From NCBI GenBank assembly GCA_012797825.1, contig JAAZOI010000188.1, forward strand, positions 1-6,084: DNA of 6,084 nucleotides, given 5' to 3'. This stretch comes from Eubacteriaceae bacterium. Its GTDB lineage: Bacteria > Bacillota > Clostridia > Eubacteriales > UBA1433. The notes beneath the pieces were generated by a model. It was not told where the DNA came from and searched no databases. It worked only from the letters and a program-made list of their open reading frames with translations. Shown here in pieces: positions 1 to 4,700 of this stretch; the stretch's first letter is position 1, and the number at the start of each line of letters is the position of its first letter. The position numbers and the translations under genes are program-made.

Positions 1-36
1 ACACCACTCCATAATTACTTGGGGTGGTGTTTTTTA
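1..36 (+). terminator. Rho-independent terminator, family 1, copy 1
   Basis: The arms at 1-10 (ACACCACTCC) and 21-30 (GGGGTGGTGT) pair over 10 bp with one G-T wobble. The loop is 10 nt and a T-tract follows. It ends a plus-strand transcript whose gene lies left of the window. The same sequence, with one loop change, recurs at 815-850, so it also serves as a cassette-boundary repeat. Confidence 0.9.
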
Positions 37-54
37 TGTTGAGGATTTAATATT

Positions 55-86
55 GTATTGCACAACGTAATAATCAATGATATAAA
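55..86 (+). promoter_or_regulatory. Putative promoter of cassette 1 (decayed copy of the conserved block)
   Basis: A -35-like TTGCAC at 58-63 and a -10-like TATAAA at 81-86 are separated by 17 bp. Hand alignment with the blocks at 877-908 and 1428-1459 shows the same spacing, an identical start (GTATTGCA) and an identical end (TATAAA), with about 22 of 32 positions shared with the 877 copy. It lies between a terminator and the first gene of the cassette, where a promoter is needed. Activity is inferred from sequence only. Confidence 0.55.
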
Positions 87-114
87 TAATGTAGATTAGA
101 CTTTAACCCGTCTT

Positions 115-297
115 TTGATGCTAATGATGATGTTTTTTAAGACAGAAAGAGTGATAATAAATTTAATGGATTGGCATGGCGATGCAAAGGAATTAATAAA
201 GCAGTTTGAAGATTGGACAATTGATGGTCTAATTGAAATAATTGCAATAGATAAAAACAAAAATATTTTTCATATATATCCACGAGAGGAGAATTGA
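115..297 (+). CDS. Remnant of a toxin C-terminal tail (possible nuclease end), cassette 1
   Basis: A short open frame of 60 codons, open back to about position 100. It has no convincing start: TTG 115, ATG 118 and ATG 166 are all possible, and none has a strong Shine-Dalgarno site. The run of Met, Leu and Phe codons at the front looks non-native. The better part, from about residue 10 (TERVIINL to HIYPREEN), shows a beta strand, a helix (DAKELIKQFEDW) and another strand-turn-strand ending in DKNKNIFHI. That resembles the last part of several CDI or Rhs-type tRNA-nuclease toxins, which end in an RV(I/L)xxL, helix, IIIDKNG pattern. Its stop lies one base before the next start, and it contains that gene's ribosome binding site, the layout expected for the end of a toxin followed by its immunity gene. 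The toxin identity is inferred; it could instead be a small standalone protein. Confidence 0.45.
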   Translation: MMLMMMFFKTERVIINLMDWHGDAKELIKQFEDWTIDGLIEIIAIDKNKNIFHIYPREEN

Positions 298-298
298 T

Positions 299-793
299 AT
301 GGCTATTGAATATAATTTACTTATTCAGGGAGAGGAATTGACCAATAAAGTGTTATTTGAAATAATGCACCAAATAGGTTTAGATGTTGATGCTCCAGTA
401 GATTTAAAACGGGGTATAGAAATTAACCAATTTTTTGATAAAATAGGTATTGTATTTTATCTTACAAATTCAAATAAAACTTTTAACGAATCAGGCTTTA
501 AAACTTTAGATATATTTAAATTTGACAAATGCTTAGGTTTTAGGTTTGATAAATTATTCGAAGATTATGACTTGCAGTGGAAAACAATGATGATAATTAT
601 TTTTTCTGTCATGAACAGGCTCAAAACTAATGCGATTTTTGCATATGAATTTGATACTTTATATAGTTTTTTTTCTAAGTCCGGAGAATTGTTTGTAAAT
701 ACTCAAACAGAAATAGATAAAGACCCCGATTTCTTGCAATTGAGCGCCGGCTGGATAGTTAAGGATATAGAAAAAAATACTGTTGAATTTTAA
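299..793 (+). CDS. Putative immunity protein, possibly SitI3-like (cassette 1)
   Basis: A 164-residue soluble acidic protein with no signal peptide or clear membrane segment. The start is well supported: GAGAGGAG at 284-291 lies 7 nt before the ATG, and the gene begins one base after the stop of the preceding toxin remnant, suggesting coupled translation. The N-terminus (MAIEYNLLIQGEEL), a central GIVFYLTNSNK strand and a C-terminal SAGWIVKDIE recall SitI3-type immunity proteins known from myxobacterial outer-membrane-exchange toxins, but I know that family only by general pattern, so the family call is tentative. The immunity role rests mainly on position: directly behind a toxin tail, before a terminator, in an array of similar cassettes. 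It would be expected to bind and block a toxin in the cytoplasm. Confidence 0.6.
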   Translation: MAIEYNLLIQGEELTNKVLFEIMHQIGLDVDAPVDLKRGIEINQFFDKIGIVFYLTNSNKTFNESGFKTLDIFKFDKCLGFRFDKLFEDYDLQWKTMMIIIFSVMNRLKTNAIFAYEFDTLYSFFSKSGELFVNTQTEIDKDPDFLQLSAGWIVKDIEKNTVEF

Positions 794-814
794 ATCAACT
801 TTATACAAACAAGG

Positions 815-850
815 ACACCACTCCATAATCACTTGGGGTGGTGTTTTTTT
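815..850 (+). terminator. Rho-independent terminator, family 1, copy 2
   Basis: The arms at 815-824 and 835-844 are identical to those at 1-30; only one loop base differs (ATAATCACTT against ATAATTACTT). It is followed by seven T residues. It ends the transcript of the immunity gene that stops at 793. The near identity with copy 1 points to duplication of whole cassettes or recombination between them. Confidence 0.92.
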
Positions 851-869
851 ATTAGCATAATTCTGCAAT

Positions 870-908
870 GAGAACGGTATTGCAAATAGTGATGAAGTAG
901 GGTATAAA
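870..908 (+). repeat. Conserved cassette-boundary block, copy 1: decayed toxin-coding sequence with promoter-like core
   Basis: It matches 1421-1459 at 36 of 39 positions. In the reading frame that is open in the second copy it would encode ENGIANSDEVGYK, but a TGA stop follows at 909-911, so the toxin frame is dead here. The same bases form TTGCAA (880-885), a 17-bp spacer and TATAAA (903-908), a plausible sigma-A promoter for the gene at 986. So this is a coding relic that may now act as a promoter. The match is seen directly; the promoter role is inferred. Confidence 0.75.
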
Positions 909-985
909 TGAGAGAGCATAGCAAGGCAATTCTAAATCAGAACAAATAGAAATTCTCGATAAGGGATATTGGAAGGAGTAATAAT

Positions 986-1336
986 ATGATTAATAGTAAA
1001 TTTTATGATGATTATGAGGGTGAGGGACAAATAATTTTTAATGATGAAGCAAACAATAAATTAATTGTTTGGGAAGGTTATATTTATGTTTTAATGGAGC
1101 AAATGTTTGAGCAAGGAAGTAACATATTATCAGATTTTTATTCAAGAGAAGATGATGATAACCCATGGGAGATAATAAATATAAACAACGCAATCAATCA
1201 ATTTAAATCTTTTAATTTGAGTAAAATTAAACAAGATGGTTTTTCTGAATATATTCCTGGGCTTATTCGAGAAATAACATTGTTTTTAACAAATGCGCTT
1301 CAATCAAACAAAAAAGTATATATTATCACAGATTAA
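986..1336 (+). CDS. Orphan immunity-like protein of unknown family (cassette 2)
   Basis: A 116-residue acidic cytoplasmic protein with no signal peptide. The start is clear: GGAAGGAG at 971-978 lies 7 nt upstream of the ATG. I do not recognise the family. The N-terminal half looks strand-rich (GEGQIIFNDEANNKLIVWEGYIYV) with a helical stretch around VLMEQMFEQGSNILSDF, and the second half appears helical (INNAINQFKSFNLSKIKQ and LIREITLFLTNALQ). It stands alone between two terminators. The sequence ahead of it is the decayed toxin-coding block at 870-908, which runs into stops, so its toxin partner has been deleted. Size, acidity and setting fit an immunity gene kept after loss of its toxin; no direct homology supports this. 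Confidence 0.6.
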   Translation: MINSKFYDDYEGEGQIIFNDEANNKLIVWEGYIYVLMEQMFEQGSNILSDFYSREDDDNPWEIININNAINQFKSFNLSKIKQDGFSEYIPGLIREITLFLTNALQSNKKVYIITD

Positions 1337-1369
1337 TTATTTTTAAAATGTAGTCCGTTTTAAATACTT

Positions 1370-1401
1370 ACCGCTTCGGTTATAACCGAAGCGGTTTTTT
1401 T
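1370..1401 (+). terminator. Rho-independent terminator, family 2, copy 1
   Basis: A perfect 11-bp stem, ACCGCTTCGGT (1370-1380) with ACCGAAGCGGT (1385-1395), encloses the loop TATA and runs into seven T residues. It ends the transcript of the gene at 986-1336. A second exact copy of the stem and loop is at 2406-2437. Confidence 0.93.
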
Positions 1402-1420
1402 ATTGCATTAATTCAGAGTT

Positions 1421-1459
1421 GAGAACGGTATTGCAAATGGTGATGGAATAGGGTATAAA
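1421..1459 (+). repeat. Conserved cassette-boundary block, copy 2: in-frame toxin junction with promoter-like core
   Basis: It matches 870-908 at 36 of 39 positions. Here the frame is intact: the bases encode ENGIANGDGIGYK and continue without a stop (GGEGKALSGP) into the toxin domain that ends at 1852. The same bases contain TTGCAA (1431-1436), a 17-bp spacer and TATAAA (1454-1459). In known Rhs, CDI and Wap systems, a conserved pre-toxin segment gives the homology by which orphan tips can recombine onto a full-length toxin. I infer that role here. Confidence 0.7.
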
Positions 1460-1498
1460 GGAGGGGAAGGGAAAGCATTAAGCGGACCTGTTGAAATA

Positions 1499-1852
1499 AT
1501 GCCCCCATTAAATGCTAATGCCGAACAAATAAAACAGGTTAAATTATATATAAAAGGCGCAAATAAAGCATTGCGTGAAGGATATATATCTCCAATAGGT
1601 CGTGTATCAACCAAAGGCGATCTTAGAATTCGCGCTTCTAAAGCAGCAGGCGAAGAAAGAGAAAGAGCTGCGATTGCTGGAACTCCATATAAGGGTCATG
1701 TCGGACACGTTCCAGATACAACATGGACAGGTACAGCTCAGCCTCATAGCTTTCTAGATTTAGACGCTAAAGTAAACTCGAGTATTGGTGGTCAAGCCAA
1801 TGGATATCCAATAGGTTATAAAGCAACTAAATTTATTTATAAAAAGAGGTAA
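1499..1852 (+). CDS. Headless toxin C-terminal domain, Ntox15-like HxxD nuclease (orphan module, cassette 3)
   Basis: The open frame actually runs from 1412, just after a TAA, and encodes about 146 residues. The stretch 1412-1498 has no ATG, GTG or TTG in frame, and the ATG at 1499 has no convincing Shine-Dalgarno site, so this is best read as a toxin tip cut from its parent gene. Numbering from 1499, residues 1-58 are helical and basic (EQIKQVKLYIKGANKALREG, then many Arg and Lys). After that come GHVGHVPDTTW with an HxxD motif (HVPD, residues 71-74) and KVNSSIGGQANGYPIGYK (about residues 91-108). HxxD followed by VNSS(I/L)G is the pattern of Ntox15 toxins, whose type VI representatives Tde1 and Tde2 are DNases; the family name is from memory. 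The stop overlaps the ribosome binding region of the SUKH immunity gene at 1859. It is probably silent unless recombined onto an intact toxin. Confidence 0.65.
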   Translation: MPPLNANAEQIKQVKLYIKGANKALREGYISPIGRVSTKGDLRIRASKAAGEERERAAIAGTPYKGHVGHVPDTTWTGTAQPHSFLDLDAKVNSSIGGQANGYPIGYKATKFIYKKR

Positions 1853-1858
1853 CTAATT

Positions 1859-2386
1859 ATGATTGAAAAATGGAGAGACAATATAGTAGTAATGATATAT
1901 GTAAAACAGGAAATTATGAAGCTAGATGTTAATAAGATTTGGCCTCATCACTTTCCTGAAGTAGCGGCAACGGAAAAAGAAATAAATAAAGCTGAATCGT
2001 ATTTAGGTTTTAAATTAGATTCGTATTATCGGGAATTTTTGAAAGCAGCTAATGGTTGGAAAGGGTTTTACCAAACGGTTGACTTATTTGGAACAAATGA
2101 ATTTTGCGGTATGCCGATTATGGAACATGCAACATCAATGTTATCAGCAGTTGAAGACAATGTAATTAAATCTATCGGTTTCAGCAGAGAAGAGTTGATA
2201 CCTATAGCCGCAACTGATTTAGACAAGGATTTATTTGTAATGTCGCGTCCTTCATCACATGAGCCCGGCGTTGTAATTTGGCTTGCAGGAGAAGAAGTAG
2301 AGAGATACAAGAATTTTGAAGAATATTTTCTGGCGATGATAGACTATAATCGATTAATGATTAAACTCATGCAAGATAAAAGTTAA
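1859..2386 (+). CDS. SUKH (SMI1/KNR4) family immunity protein (cassette 3)
   Basis: A 175-residue cytoplasmic protein. The start at 1859 is supported by AAGAGG at 1844-1849, 9 nt upstream. The SUKH signature is clear in residues 37-67: ATEKEINKAESYLG, then FKLDSYYREFLKAANGW, the usual (E)xEIxxxExxLGxxLPxxYxxFLxxxNG pattern. It continues with the hydrophobic strands PGVVIWLAGEEVERY and a C-terminal helix (NFEEYFLAMIDYNRLM). SUKH proteins are common immunity proteins that bind and neutralise nuclease toxins. It begins 6 bases after the stop of the HxxD toxin tip and ends before a terminator, so the two are very likely a cognate pair. As the toxin half lacks a start, the immunity gene is probably the only active product, driven by the promoter-like block at 1428-1459. 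Confidence 0.9.
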   Translation: MIEKWRDNIVVMIYVKQEIMKLDVNKIWPHHFPEVAATEKEINKAESYLGFKLDSYYREFLKAANGWKGFYQTVDLFGTNEFCGMPIMEHATSMLSAVEDNVIKSIGFSREELIPIAATDLDKDLFVMSRPSSHEPGVVIWLAGEEVERYKNFEEYFLAMIDYNRLMIKLMQDKS

Positions 2387-2405
2387 TTATTATGTTTAAC
2401 TACTT

Positions 2406-2437
2406 ACCGCTTCGGTTATAACCGAAGCGGTTTTTTT
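2406..2437 (+). terminator. Rho-independent terminator, family 2, copy 2
   Basis: The 11-bp stem (2406-2416 with 2421-2431), the TATA loop and the seven-T tract are identical to those at 1370-1401. It ends the SUKH transcript. Immediately after it (2438 onward) comes toxin-coding sequence with no spacer, marking a recombination junction. Confidence 0.93.
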
Positions 2438-2438
2438 A

Positions 2439-3401
2439 TTGACTTACGGTGAAATGAACAAGAAAAGGGCGGGAATGAGCGCATATGACAAAATCAGTTA
2501 TTTTAATGACGTTATGAGCTCACCCGAGTTTAAGGCGCATACAGAGGAGCTTATTAAGACGGCGCAGGAGCAAAAGGCTAAGGCGGAATCTTCAAGCCCG
2601 GATGGTAATGAAAATAATTCGATAGCCAACAAAGGAAAGAGAAGAGACCCGATTAATAAAAACGCTCAGCTAGCTCAAAGTCTTACTCAAGGGAAAAGTG
2701 CAACGGCAGGCGATAACGGAAGCGTTGATAATGCCCCTATGGAAAAAGCGGCTAACGGGTATGAGTATGACGCTACTGACGTTAACAGCAATAACCTGAA
2801 TAATAAACCGTTGACTTTGGAAAGCAGGAGCGGTGAGGGGCAGGGCGGGGGAAATGATGTTTATGTGTTTAATAAGGGGGCTGGTGATAGTAACAACGGC
2901 AGCAATGGTATTGATACTGATAATGGGCTAAGTGAAAATAATCAAGTCAATAACGATATTGCTGGTAATGTTAATCAGTCAGATAATCAAGAAAGTACAG
3001 GTAATGCTGATGAGGGGAATTTAAATAATGTTATTACAGAAGAAAATAAAGAAAATATTCCCAAAAGTGATATAATAAAATATAAAGAAGGGGATAAGTT
3101 ATTCAACGAATTAGATGATTACTTTGAAAATCCGAAAATATTCGGAAAGGCGACACCACAGCAGTTGCATAAATATCTTCTGGATAATGGATATAATCCA
3201 AAACCGTTAAAAAAGGGAAATTTTGAAGATATACCATATGCCGAAGGTGGCGGATATAAAGTTAATTGGGACGGAGACAAACTTTTGCAATATCACCCTG
3301 CAGAACGTAATCATCATGGTGGTGATGAATACTTTAAATTATCTTCAGGTAAAACTCAAAAATTATGGTTTGATATGGATGGCAATCCTATTGAAGAATA
3401 A
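2439..3401 (+). CDS. Toxin fragment: helical segment, Gly/Asn linker and YHP/HHGG C-terminal toxin domain (cassette 4)
   Basis: A 320-codon open frame that starts (TTG 2439) at the end of a terminator T-tract, so the original front of the gene is missing. If translated as is, ATG 2475 (MSAYDKISYFNDV) is the better start, with AAAAGGG 5 nt ahead. Residues 14-50 are helical and charged. Residues 50-210 are a low-complexity linker rich in Asn, Gly, Asp and Ser. Residues from about 215 to 320 form a compact domain: FGKATPQQLHKYLLDNGY, NFEDIPYAEGGGYKVNW, YHPAERNHHGG (285-295), Y-F-K-LSSGK and a final W-FDMDGN. Such short domains with YHP, HHGG and SSGK are seen at the ends of LXG, Rhs and WapA-type toxins and are probably RNases (a BECR-like or Ntox21-like fold is a guess). 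No signal peptide is visible. Base composition shifts from mixed GC before about 2890 to AT-rich after, suggesting a chimera of backbone and acquired tip. An immunity-like gene follows at 3421. Confidence 0.7.
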   Translation: MTYGEMNKKRAGMSAYDKISYFNDVMSSPEFKAHTEELIKTAQEQKAKAESSSPDGNENNSIANKGKRRDPINKNAQLAQSLTQGKSATAGDNGSVDNAPMEKAANGYEYDATDVNSNNLNNKPLTLESRSGEGQGGGNDVYVFNKGAGDSNNGSNGIDTDNGLSENNQVNNDIAGNVNQSDNQESTGNADEGNLNNVITEENKENIPKSDIIKYKEGDKLFNELDDYFENPKIFGKATPQQLHKYLLDNGYNPKPLKKGNFEDIPYAEGGGYKVNWDGDKLLQYHPAERNHHGGDEYFKLSSGKTQKLWFDMDGNPIEE

Positions 3402-3420
3402 TAAGAAAGAAGGTTAAAAA

Positions 3421-3723
3421 ATGAATGATACTAAAAAAATATTAAACGAAATTAAATCATTATTTTTGCGATTAGGTTTTCAAAAAATTGAAGTTAATGA
3501 TGTAATTAATTATGTATATGGCAATACATATTGCATCCCGCATTGTCTACAGAGACTTGGGTTTTTAATCGAATACGCAGATTCTTTAGAAGAAGCGCAA
3601 AAAAATTGGTATGAAGACGGAGATTCTTTCCCATTAGAAATGGGGGAAGAAGCTATTCTAGCGGGACTTGAAAAAGAAATAAGGCATGAAGTTTTTGACA
3701 AACAACAGATAAATAAAAATTAA
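3421..3723 (+). CDS. Probable cognate immunity protein, family not recognised (cassette 4)
   Basis: A 100-residue protein, acidic in its second half. AAGAAGG at 3407-3413 lies 7 nt before the ATG, and the gene starts 19 bases after the toxin stop, so the two form a toxin-immunity pair by position. The N-terminus is a helix (TKKILNEIKSLFLRLGF). The middle (YGNTYCIPHCLQRLGFLIEYA) has strand character. The C-terminus reads SLEEAQKNWYEDGDSFPLEMG and then a helix (EEAILAGLEKEIRHEV). The segment FLIEYA followed by EEAxxNxxEDGDxFPL looks familiar from uncharacterised small proteins behind toxin domains of this type, but I cannot give a family name. It would act in the cytoplasm against the YHP/HHGG toxin. 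Confidence 0.7.
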   Translation: MNDTKKILNEIKSLFLRLGFQKIEVNDVINYVYGNTYCIPHCLQRLGFLIEYADSLEEAQKNWYEDGDSFPLEMGEEAILAGLEKEIRHEVFDKQQINKN

Positions 3724-3735
3724 ACTTTAGTAAAA

Positions 3736-3773
3736 AACGCCATAACTTTAATCACTTGGGATGGTGTTTTTTT
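3736..3773 (+). terminator. Rho-independent terminator, family 1, decayed copy 3
   Basis: The arms AACGCCAT (3736-3743) and ATGGTGTT (3761-3768) pair over 8 bp with one G-T wobble around a 17-nt loop, followed by seven T residues. The right half (TAATCACTTGGG then TGGTG and the T-tract) is clearly related to the copies at 1-36 and 815-850, while the left arm has drifted. It ends the cassette 4 transcript. Confidence 0.8.
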
Positions 3774-3787
3774 ATTTCATAATTTTT

Positions 3788-3819
3788 ATATTTCGTTAAG
3801 TAATTATAAATAGTATAAA
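3788..3819 (+). promoter_or_regulatory. Weak putative promoter of cassette 5
   Basis: TATAAA at 3814-3819 has a 17-bp spacer to a poor -35 (TTTCGT, 3791-3796). The position after a terminator and the layout match the blocks at 55-86 and 877-908. Hand alignment with 55-86 gives about 22 of 32 identities, but both are so AT-rich that much of this may be chance. Confidence 0.35.
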
Positions 3820-3858
3820 TAATATTATTGGGTGTGAATAAAATAAAACGAGGTAGCT

Positions 3859-4305
3859 ATGGCAATTAAAGGATTTGGGAAAGCCGATATTGACGATATT
3901 AAATCTTTTGAGTTAAAAAATGATTTAAACTTACCGGATGATTATATAGATTTTCTGCTTAAATATAATGGCGGTGAGGTTGAACTTACAGATAATAATT
4001 CATTTTTTATAAAAGGAATAAACGATAATGTAAATATTGATGTTCTGTATGGAGTAAATACTGAAAATTTAGAATTAAGTGTTGAACTTTGGTTAAACGA
4101 CTATAAGATTGATATGCCCCCTTACACATTAATTGTAGGCAGCTGTTATCAGTATGGATTTATTGTCATGCTATGCTATGGGGAAGATGCGGGAATATAT
4201 TACTGGGATGATTCATATGAATATGCTTGCTCCAATGATGATAACAATGTTTTTTTTATGGTAGATACTTTTAGCGATATAGTTGATAAGATTTTACGAG
4301 TTTAG
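3859..4305 (+). CDS. Orphan SUKH (SMI1/KNR4) family immunity protein (cassette 5)
   Basis: A 148-residue acidic cytoplasmic protein. CGAGG at 3849-3853 lies 5 nt before the ATG. The SUKH core is visible in the N-terminal third: IDDIKSFELKNDLNLPDDYI, then DFLLKYNGGE (residues 31-40). The second half has the typical strands GSCYQYGFIVMLCYGED and GIYYWDD, and a C-terminal helix (TFSDIVDKIL). The sequence is clearly different from the SUKH protein at 1859-2386, so it likely recognises a different toxin. There is no toxin sequence between the terminator at 3736-3773 and this gene, so it is an orphan. It is followed closely by a small Sm-like gene that may be co-transcribed. Confidence 0.82.
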   Translation: MAIKGFGKADIDDIKSFELKNDLNLPDDYIDFLLKYNGGEVELTDNNSFFIKGINDNVNIDVLYGVNTENLELSVELWLNDYKIDMPPYTLIVGSCYQYGFIVMLCYGEDAGIYYWDDSYEYACSNDDNNVFFMVDTFSDIVDKILRV

Positions 4306-4326
4306 ATATAAATGAACTTATCTAAA
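4301..4326 (+). other. Intercistronic AT-rich hairpin
   Basis: TTTAGATA (4301-4308) and TATCTAAA (4319-4326) are perfect 8-bp arms around a 10-nt loop. The first arm holds the stop codon of the SUKH gene, and the second ends 5 nt before the Shine-Dalgarno site of the next gene. There is no T-tract, so it is not a terminator. It might affect transcript processing or translation of the next gene, but its stem is weak. Confidence 0.4.
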
Positions 4327-4346
4327 TCATTAAGGAAATGAACAAA

Positions 4347-4568
4347 ATGAAAGAGATAAAGCTATTATCAGATTATCTGCATGAAGATGTAAGTGTAACA
4401 GCGATTAATGATAAAGTTTTTGAAGGCACAATAGAAAGTTATGGCTATGAGCTTGAAGGCGAAGAACTTTATGATAAGGCACAGCCATATATAGAAGTAT
4501 ATGATAAAAAAACAGGTTTGCTTACAGTAATATTTGAAGATGAAATTAAAGACATAGAAATACTCTAA
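4347..4568 (+). CDS. Small Sm-like (LSm) barrel protein
   Basis: A 73-residue acidic protein if started at ATG 4347. This start is chosen because AAGGA at 4332-4336 is 10 nt upstream, whereas the alternative ATG at 4338 (adding MNK) sits only 1 nt after that site. The layout matches the small Sm-type beta barrel: an N-terminal helix (KLLSDYLHE), then DVSVTAINDKVFEGTIESY (strand, loop, strand with the FxGxI feature), an insert (ELEGEELYDKAQ), PYIEVYD, and a final LTVIFEDEIKDIEIL, like the closing strands of bacterial Sm-like proteins that end in F-E-D-I-xx-I. The classic Hfq RNA-binding signature is absent, so RNA binding cannot be claimed. It lies 41 bases behind the SUKH gene and before a decayed terminator, so it may be a second immunity or accessory protein of that cassette. 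Confidence 0.7.
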   Translation: MKEIKLLSDYLHEDVSVTAINDKVFEGTIESYGYELEGEELYDKAQPYIEVYDKKTGLLTVIFEDEIKDIEIL

Positions 4569-4583
4569 CCTCTTTAGCTATTT

Positions 4584-4615
4584 ACCGCTTCGGCTCTATC
4601 AGAAATGGTTTTTTT
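4584..4615 (+). terminator. Rho-independent terminator, family 2, decayed copy 3
   Basis: ACCGCTTCGG (4584-4593) and CAGAAATGGT (4600-4609) pair with two mismatches and one wobble, followed by seven T residues. The left arm is still identical to the family 2 copies at 1370 and 2406, while the right arm has drifted. Efficiency is probably reduced. It marks the right end of the cassette array. Confidence 0.65.
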
Positions 4616-4654
4616 ATTGGCGCATAAGCAAGCAGTCGTTTATCATTATTAAGC

Positions 4655-4676
4655 AAAAAGCCGCGGGGGGCGGCTT
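4655..4676 (-). terminator. Terminator of the minus-strand operon
   Basis: Read on the minus strand, AAGCCGC and GCGGCTT form a 7-bp GC-rich stem (plus-strand 4670-4676 and 4658-4664) with a five-C loop, followed by a T run (plus-strand A residues at 4655-4659). It lies about 25 bases after the stop of the GIY-YIG-like gene. Confidence 0.85.
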
Positions 4677-4700
4677 AATATTTTTTGTTATAAGATTTAG

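Noticed and set aside
659..919. Minus-strand open frame of 86 codons
   Set aside because: It runs antisense across the end of a well-supported gene and through a terminator, with no ribosome binding site and no recognisable domain.
1408..1614. Minus-strand open frame rich in Pro
   Set aside because: It is the antisense shadow of the conserved block and the toxin domain, which explain its composition.
2068..2310. Minus-strand open frame inside the SUKH gene
   Set aside because: It is fully contained in a strongly supported gene on the other strand and has no start signal.
3223..3417. Plus-strand frame overlapping the end of the toxin fragment
   Set aside because: It overlaps the YHP/HHGG toxin domain in another frame and shows no protein-like pattern.
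3510..3701. Minus-strand frame inside the immunity-like gene
   Set aside because: It is an antisense shadow of a gene with a good ribosome binding site.
1..4620. Integron-like cassette array with attC sites
   Set aside because: The inverted repeats at cassette ends are followed by T-tracts and act as terminators; I see no paired attC core boxes and no integrase gene.
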